This document shows positions 61,153-64,000 of a DNA stretch of 64,000 bases, piece after piece. Both the position numbers and the translations under genes were made by a program. Under the pieces are notes generated by a model. It did no database searches. It saw only the letters and a list, made by a program, of their open reading frames with translations, and had not been told where the DNA came from. Positions within the stretch are counted from its first letter, which is position 1; every line of letters begins with the position of its first letter. The DNA is from Vagococcus hydrophili (lineage in GTDB: Bacteria > Bacillota > Bacilli > Lactobacillales > Vagococcaceae), in contig NZ_CP049887.1 of the NCBI RefSeq assembly GCF_011304195.1, positions 2,170,001 to 2,234,000 of the forward strand. Direction: 5' to 3'.

Positions 61153-62316
61153 ATGCATTCAGAAAATGAAAAAAAAGGCACTTGGTTTCAGCGTTGGTTT
61201 TTAAATAATCAAGCAGTGACAGCCCTTTTAATTGTACTACTATGTTTATTAATCATTTTAACCTTTACTAAAGTCTCACCTTTATTTGAGCCAATCACGC
61301 AATTTATTGGGATTGTGAGCTTGCCAATTATTATCACGGGGTTACTTTACTATATTTTAAATCCTGTGGTTAATTTTATGGAGAAAAAAGGAATTAATCG
61401 TAACTTAGGGATTTCGCTCTTATTTGTAGGGATTTTAGGGTTAATCGTTTGGGGAATTATCATCTTAATTCCTAAATTAGAACATCAAACAAGTAGCTTT
61501 TTAAAAGAGTGGCCAACTTATTGGCAAACCATTGAAGTGAAGACCACAGAATTCTTTAATGCACCTATTTTTGATAAATTTAGCGAACAAATAGAAAGTG
61601 CGATTAATGAGTTTTTTGCCTCAATTAATACAATAGCAAAGACGGTTTCTAAAAATGCTTTTACTGGTATTGGTAATGTGGTGGGAGCTGTGGCAAATAT
61701 TTTAGTGACAGTTTTGACAGTTCCATTCATTCTTTTCTATCTACTTAAAGATGGAAAAAAACTATCACCTTATGTGACACAATTTTTACCAACTAAGATG
61801 AGGAAACCAACTGTTAATGTTTTACAAGATATTAACAAACAATTGTCTTCTTACGTAAGAGGGCAAGTAACAGTTGCTTTTGCAGTTGCGGTGATGTTTA
61901 TTATTGGTTTCTCAATTATTGGATTAAAATATAGTGTGGCATTAGGGATTTTAGCAGGTTTTTTAAATCTAATACCTTATGTTGGTTCAGCGTTAGCAAC
62001 GATTCCAGCGATTATTTTAGCCTTAGTTGATGGTCCTAAAATGTTAGTTGCGGTAATCATTGTCTTTATCTTAGAACAAACCATTGAAGGGAAATTCGTT
62101 TCACCTTTAGTTTTAGGTAGTCAGTTAGAAATCCATCCAGTAACAATCATTTTTGTTTTACTTTCTGCTGGAAAAATTTATGGTGTGATGGGCGTTATTT
62201 TAGGAATCCCTGCTTATGCAGCCTTAAAAGTAATCATTACCCATTTATTTACGTGGTACAAAGAAGTTTCAGGTCTTTATGACGAGGATATACAAAAAGA
62301 TGACGTCCCAAGTTAA
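61153..62316 (+). CDS. AI-2E family (PerM-like) transporter
   Basis: 387 aa, about eight helices. KYSVALGILAGFLNLIPYVG and LEQTIEGKFVSPLVLGSQLE are diagnostic of the AI-2E/UPF0118 family, and RGQVTVAFAVAVMFIIGFSI is also seen. Only a few members export autoinducer-2, and others are sodium/proton antiporters or of unknown role, so I name only the family. The frame opens at a TTG (61144) next to the ribosome site; the ATG at 61153, nine bases beyond AAAAGGAG, is preferred. Confidence 0.9.
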   Translation: MHSENEKKGTWFQRWFLNNQAVTALLIVLLCLLIILTFTKVSPLFEPITQFIGIVSLPIIITGLLYYILNPVVNFMEKKGINRNLGISLLFVGILGLIVWGIIILIPKLEHQTSSFLKEWPTYWQTIEVKTTEFFNAPIFDKFSEQIESAINEFFASINTIAKTVSKNAFTGIGNVVGAVANILVTVLTVPFILFYLLKDGKKLSPYVTQFLPTKMRKPTVNVLQDINKQLSSYVRGQVTVAFAVAVMFIIGFSIIGLKYSVALGILAGFLNLIPYVGSALATIPAIILALVDGPKMLVAVIIVFILEQTIEGKFVSPLVLGSQLEIHPVTIIFVLLSAGKIYGVMGVILGIPAYAALKVIITHLFTWYKEVSGLYDEDIQKDDVPS

Positions 62317-62334
62317 GGGAGGTCATCTTTTCTT
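62295..62334 (+). terminator. Terminator after the AI-2E-type gene
   Basis: A perfect 10-bp stem, AAAAGATGAC / GTCATCTTTT, overlapping the stop codon. Confidence 0.82.
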
Positions 62335-62350
62335 TAATATAGAATAAGTT

Positions 62351-62754
62351 CAGTTGCTAGGAGCTAAGCGCCATTTTCACCACTTTTGTTAGTCTGGGTT
62401 CAAAAGGCAACTCCTGCAGCAACTTCAGAAACTAAAATCAATTCGAAAAGCGTGAATTATTTTTATTTTCTTCCAGTTGCTTGGAGTTAGACGCCTTTTT
62501 CACCACGCTGAGTAGTCCGGGTTCAAAAGGCAACTCCTGCGGCAACTTCAGAAACTAAAATCAATTCGAAAAGCGTGAATTATTTTTATTTTCTTCCAGT
62601 TGCTTGGAGTTAGACGCCTTTTTCACCACGCTGAGTAGTCCGGGTTCAAAAGGCAACTCCTGCGGCAACTTCAGAAAATAAAATCAATTCGAAAAGCGTG
62701 AATTATTTTTTATTTTTCCAGTTGCTTGGAGCTAGACGCCTTTTTCACCACTTT
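62351..62754 (+). repeat. Tandem array of the dispersed hairpin element, three full units plus a partial fourth
   Basis: Units of about 122-123 bp begin CAGTTGCTAGGAGC or CAGTTGCTTGGAGTTAGACG. Units 2 and 3 are almost identical to each other. Each has GGGTTCAAAAGGCAACTCCT, GGCAACTTCAGAAA and the stem AAAATCAATTCG...CGTGAATTATTTTTATTTTC. The fourth stops after about 40 bp, at TTTTCACCAC. The array fills the entire 440-bp gap between convergent genes and holds no coding frame. Confidence 0.92.
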
Positions 62755-62756
62755 AA

Positions 62757-63368
62757 TTAAAATACTTTAGCTAATTTTACTGCTTCTTCTTTTGCTGCTG
62801 CAATGATTGTTTCAGCGTTTTCTGGTTGGTGATCCACACCTTCGATGAAGATGTGATTAATATCAGTTACCCCCATAAAACCGAAAATTGTTTTTATATA
62901 CTGTGTTGCAGGGTCGCTTCCGTGGAAAGAACCGCCATTTGATTGGATATGTAATAATTTCTTGTCTGTCGCAAGTCCAACTGGGCCAGTTTCAGAATAT
63001 TTAAAGGTTTTACCTTTAACAACGACTGTATCAATCCATGCTTTTAAGCGTGTTGGAATATTTAAATTCCACAAAGCATTGGCGATAACAATTTTATCAG
63101 CATTAACAAATTGTTCTGTTAATTCGTTAAAACGTGTTAATTTGGCTGATTCTTCTGCGCTTAATTCTTGGTTACTTGCAGCTTTTCCCCAAGCTTCAAA
63201 TAAGGCTTTGTCAATTTCAGGAATTTCTTCTTCGAAAATATCAAGAATTGTTACTTGGCTTTCTGGTTGGTTTTCCTTATATGATGAAACAAACGTATCC
63301 AAAATAGCTAATGAGCGTGACTCTGTAGCTGTTAATGGATGTGCTTTAATAACTAAAAGATTAGACAT
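62757..63368 (-). CDS. azoR: FMN-dependent NADH-azoreductase
   Basis: 203 aa, flavodoxin-like fold quinone/azo reductase. LLVIKAHPLTATESRSLAI begins the FMN phosphate-binding loop. NALWNLNIPTRLKAWIDTVV and LHIQSNGGSFHGSDPATQYI are typical of AzoR. It reduces quinones and azo dyes by two electrons using NADH and protects against thiol stress. GGAGGG precedes the ATG. Monocistronic, convergent with the AI-2E-type gene across the tandem repeat. Confidence 0.93.
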   Translation of the reverse strand: MSNLLVIKAHPLTATESRSLAILDTFVSSYKENQPESQVTILDIFEEEIPEIDKALFEAWGKAASNQELSAEESAKLTRFNELTEQFVNADKIVIANALWNLNIPTRLKAWIDTVVVKGKTFKYSETGPVGLATDKKLLHIQSNGGSFHGSDPATQYIKTIFGFMGVTDINHIFIEGVDHQPENAETIIAAAKEEAVKLAKVF

Positions 63369-63530
63369 AATTTCCCTCCGACTTATTTATTGTTAGTCCG
63401 TAAACACTATAACGACAAATTAAAAAAAAGTAAAGTAACTTTCAGATAATTTTGTTTTTTTGACTCTAGATAATGCTTTTTTTCTAAAATTACAGTATAC
63501 TATCATAGGATAAGAAGGGGAGTAGAAGAA

Positions 63531-64000
63531 GTGGCACAACTTTTTTTTAAGCATGGCGCAATGAATAGTGGAAAGACAATTGAAATTTTAAAAGTTGCCC
63601 ATAACTATGAAGAGCAGAATAAACCTGTTGTTTTAATGACAAGTGGTTTAGATACGCGAGATGAAGTTGGAGTTGTCTCTAGTCGAATCGGCTTAAAAAG
63701 AGACGCAATTCCTATTTTCCATGAGACGGATATTTATGATAAAATAGCTTCATTACCTTTTAAACCATACTGTATTTTAGTAGATGAGTCTCAGTTTCTA
63801 GAAAAGCATCACGTGATTGCTTTTGCAAAAGTTGTGGACGAACTAGGTATTCCGGTGATGGCGTTTGGATTAAAAAATGATTTCAAAAATGAATTGTTTG
63901 AAGGATCCAAATATTTATTACTATATGCAGATAAAATAGAAGAATTAAAAACCATTTGCTGGTTCTGTCATAAAAAAGCAACGATGAATTTACGTATGAA
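63531..64000 (+). CDS. tdk: Thymidine kinase, 3' end beyond the window
   Basis: About 156 codons visible. The P-loop is [15 protein letters not shown]. The Walker B-like ILVDESQFL holds the catalytic acid region, [16 protein letters not shown] matches the substrate loop, and [14 protein letters not shown] is the zinc-binding pair. It phosphorylates thymidine to dTMP in salvage. GTG start after AGAAGGGGAG. The frame is open to the end of the window, which explains why no stop is seen. In related bacteria prfA usually follows. Confidence 0.93.
   Translation, partial: MAQLFFKHGAMNSGKTIEILKVAHNYEEQNKPVVLMTSGLDTRDEVGVVSSRIGLKRDAIPIFHETDIYDKIASLPFKPYCILVDESQFLEKHHVIAFAKVVDELGIPVMAFGLKNDFKNELFEGSKYLLLYADKIEELKTICWFCHKKATMNLRM

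Overview
The window is about 64 kb of low-GC Gram-positive chromosome. The gene content points to the order Lactobacillales, family Enterococcaceae, most likely Vagococcus or a close relative. The grounds are the UPF0291-tkt start, RexAB instead of RecBCD, signal peptidase I, the TelA/XpaC pair, a LexA-controlled dinB, the nudF-(small TM protein)-mtnN cluster, and a thymidine kinase running off the right edge. The genus is inferred from gene content and style, not from a marker gene.

Layout. 1-3.7 kb: the end of a UPF0291 gene, transketolase, and a protein with a pRiA4b ORF-3-like domain. 3.9-12.4 kb: a complete type II-A CRISPR-Cas locus of the S. thermophilus CRISPR1 kind. It has a 1134-aa cas9, a tracrRNA gene between cas9 and cas1, then cas1, cas2, a long csn2, and an array of 38 identical 36-bp repeats ending in a degenerate 39th repeat. 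12.5-19.7 kb: a small exported protein and an alpha-mannoside/GlcNAc catabolic cluster (GH38, GH125, a GntR-LacI hybrid regulator, GH84). 19.7-22.7 kb: a 37-aa membrane peptide, a CynX/NimT-type MFS exporter with an XRE-cupin regulator, and an SPFH membrane protein. 22.8-27.6 kb: a very A/T-rich three-gene ABC-three-component (ABC-3C/Lamassu-like) defence operon. 27.7-30.8 kb: a phzF pseudogene interrupted by an IS66-family element that has lost one end. 31-33.2 kb: a GH92 mannosidase carrying the same TGATATATCA operator as the first mannosidase cluster. 33.4-37 kb: glutamate decarboxylase, an APC permease and signal peptidase I. 37-49.7 kb: rexB and rexA, separated by a 1673-aa BspA/MucBP surface protein with fifteen 75-residue repeats. 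49.8-64 kb: housekeeping genes (DUF975 protein, dinB, telA/xpaC, nudF-mtnN-pncA, YeiH/LysR, a 2-hydroxyacid dehydrogenase, lactonase, GutA-like IIA, AI-2E-type permease, azoreductase, tdk).

How the parts work together. The two defence systems act at different levels: sequence-specific cleavage by Cas9, and a Rad50-like ATPase sensing device coupled to a putative nuclease. The four glycosidases have no signal peptides. Together they could trim imported high-mannose N-glycan fragments in the cytoplasm under one GntR-type repressor. No sugar transporter for them is visible here.

The most unusual structure outside the genes is a family of about 120-bp intergenic elements at 2.2, 30.9, 34.8, 52.1, 56.5 and 62.3 kb, with possible remnants at 19.9 and 59.6 kb. 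The elements fold into one long hairpin. In at least one copy the central stem has a completely different sequence but is still perfectly paired. Most copies sit between convergent genes. In the CRISPR array, two spacers acquired at different times encode the same peptide with only synonymous differences, so they probably target homologous genes in two related phages.
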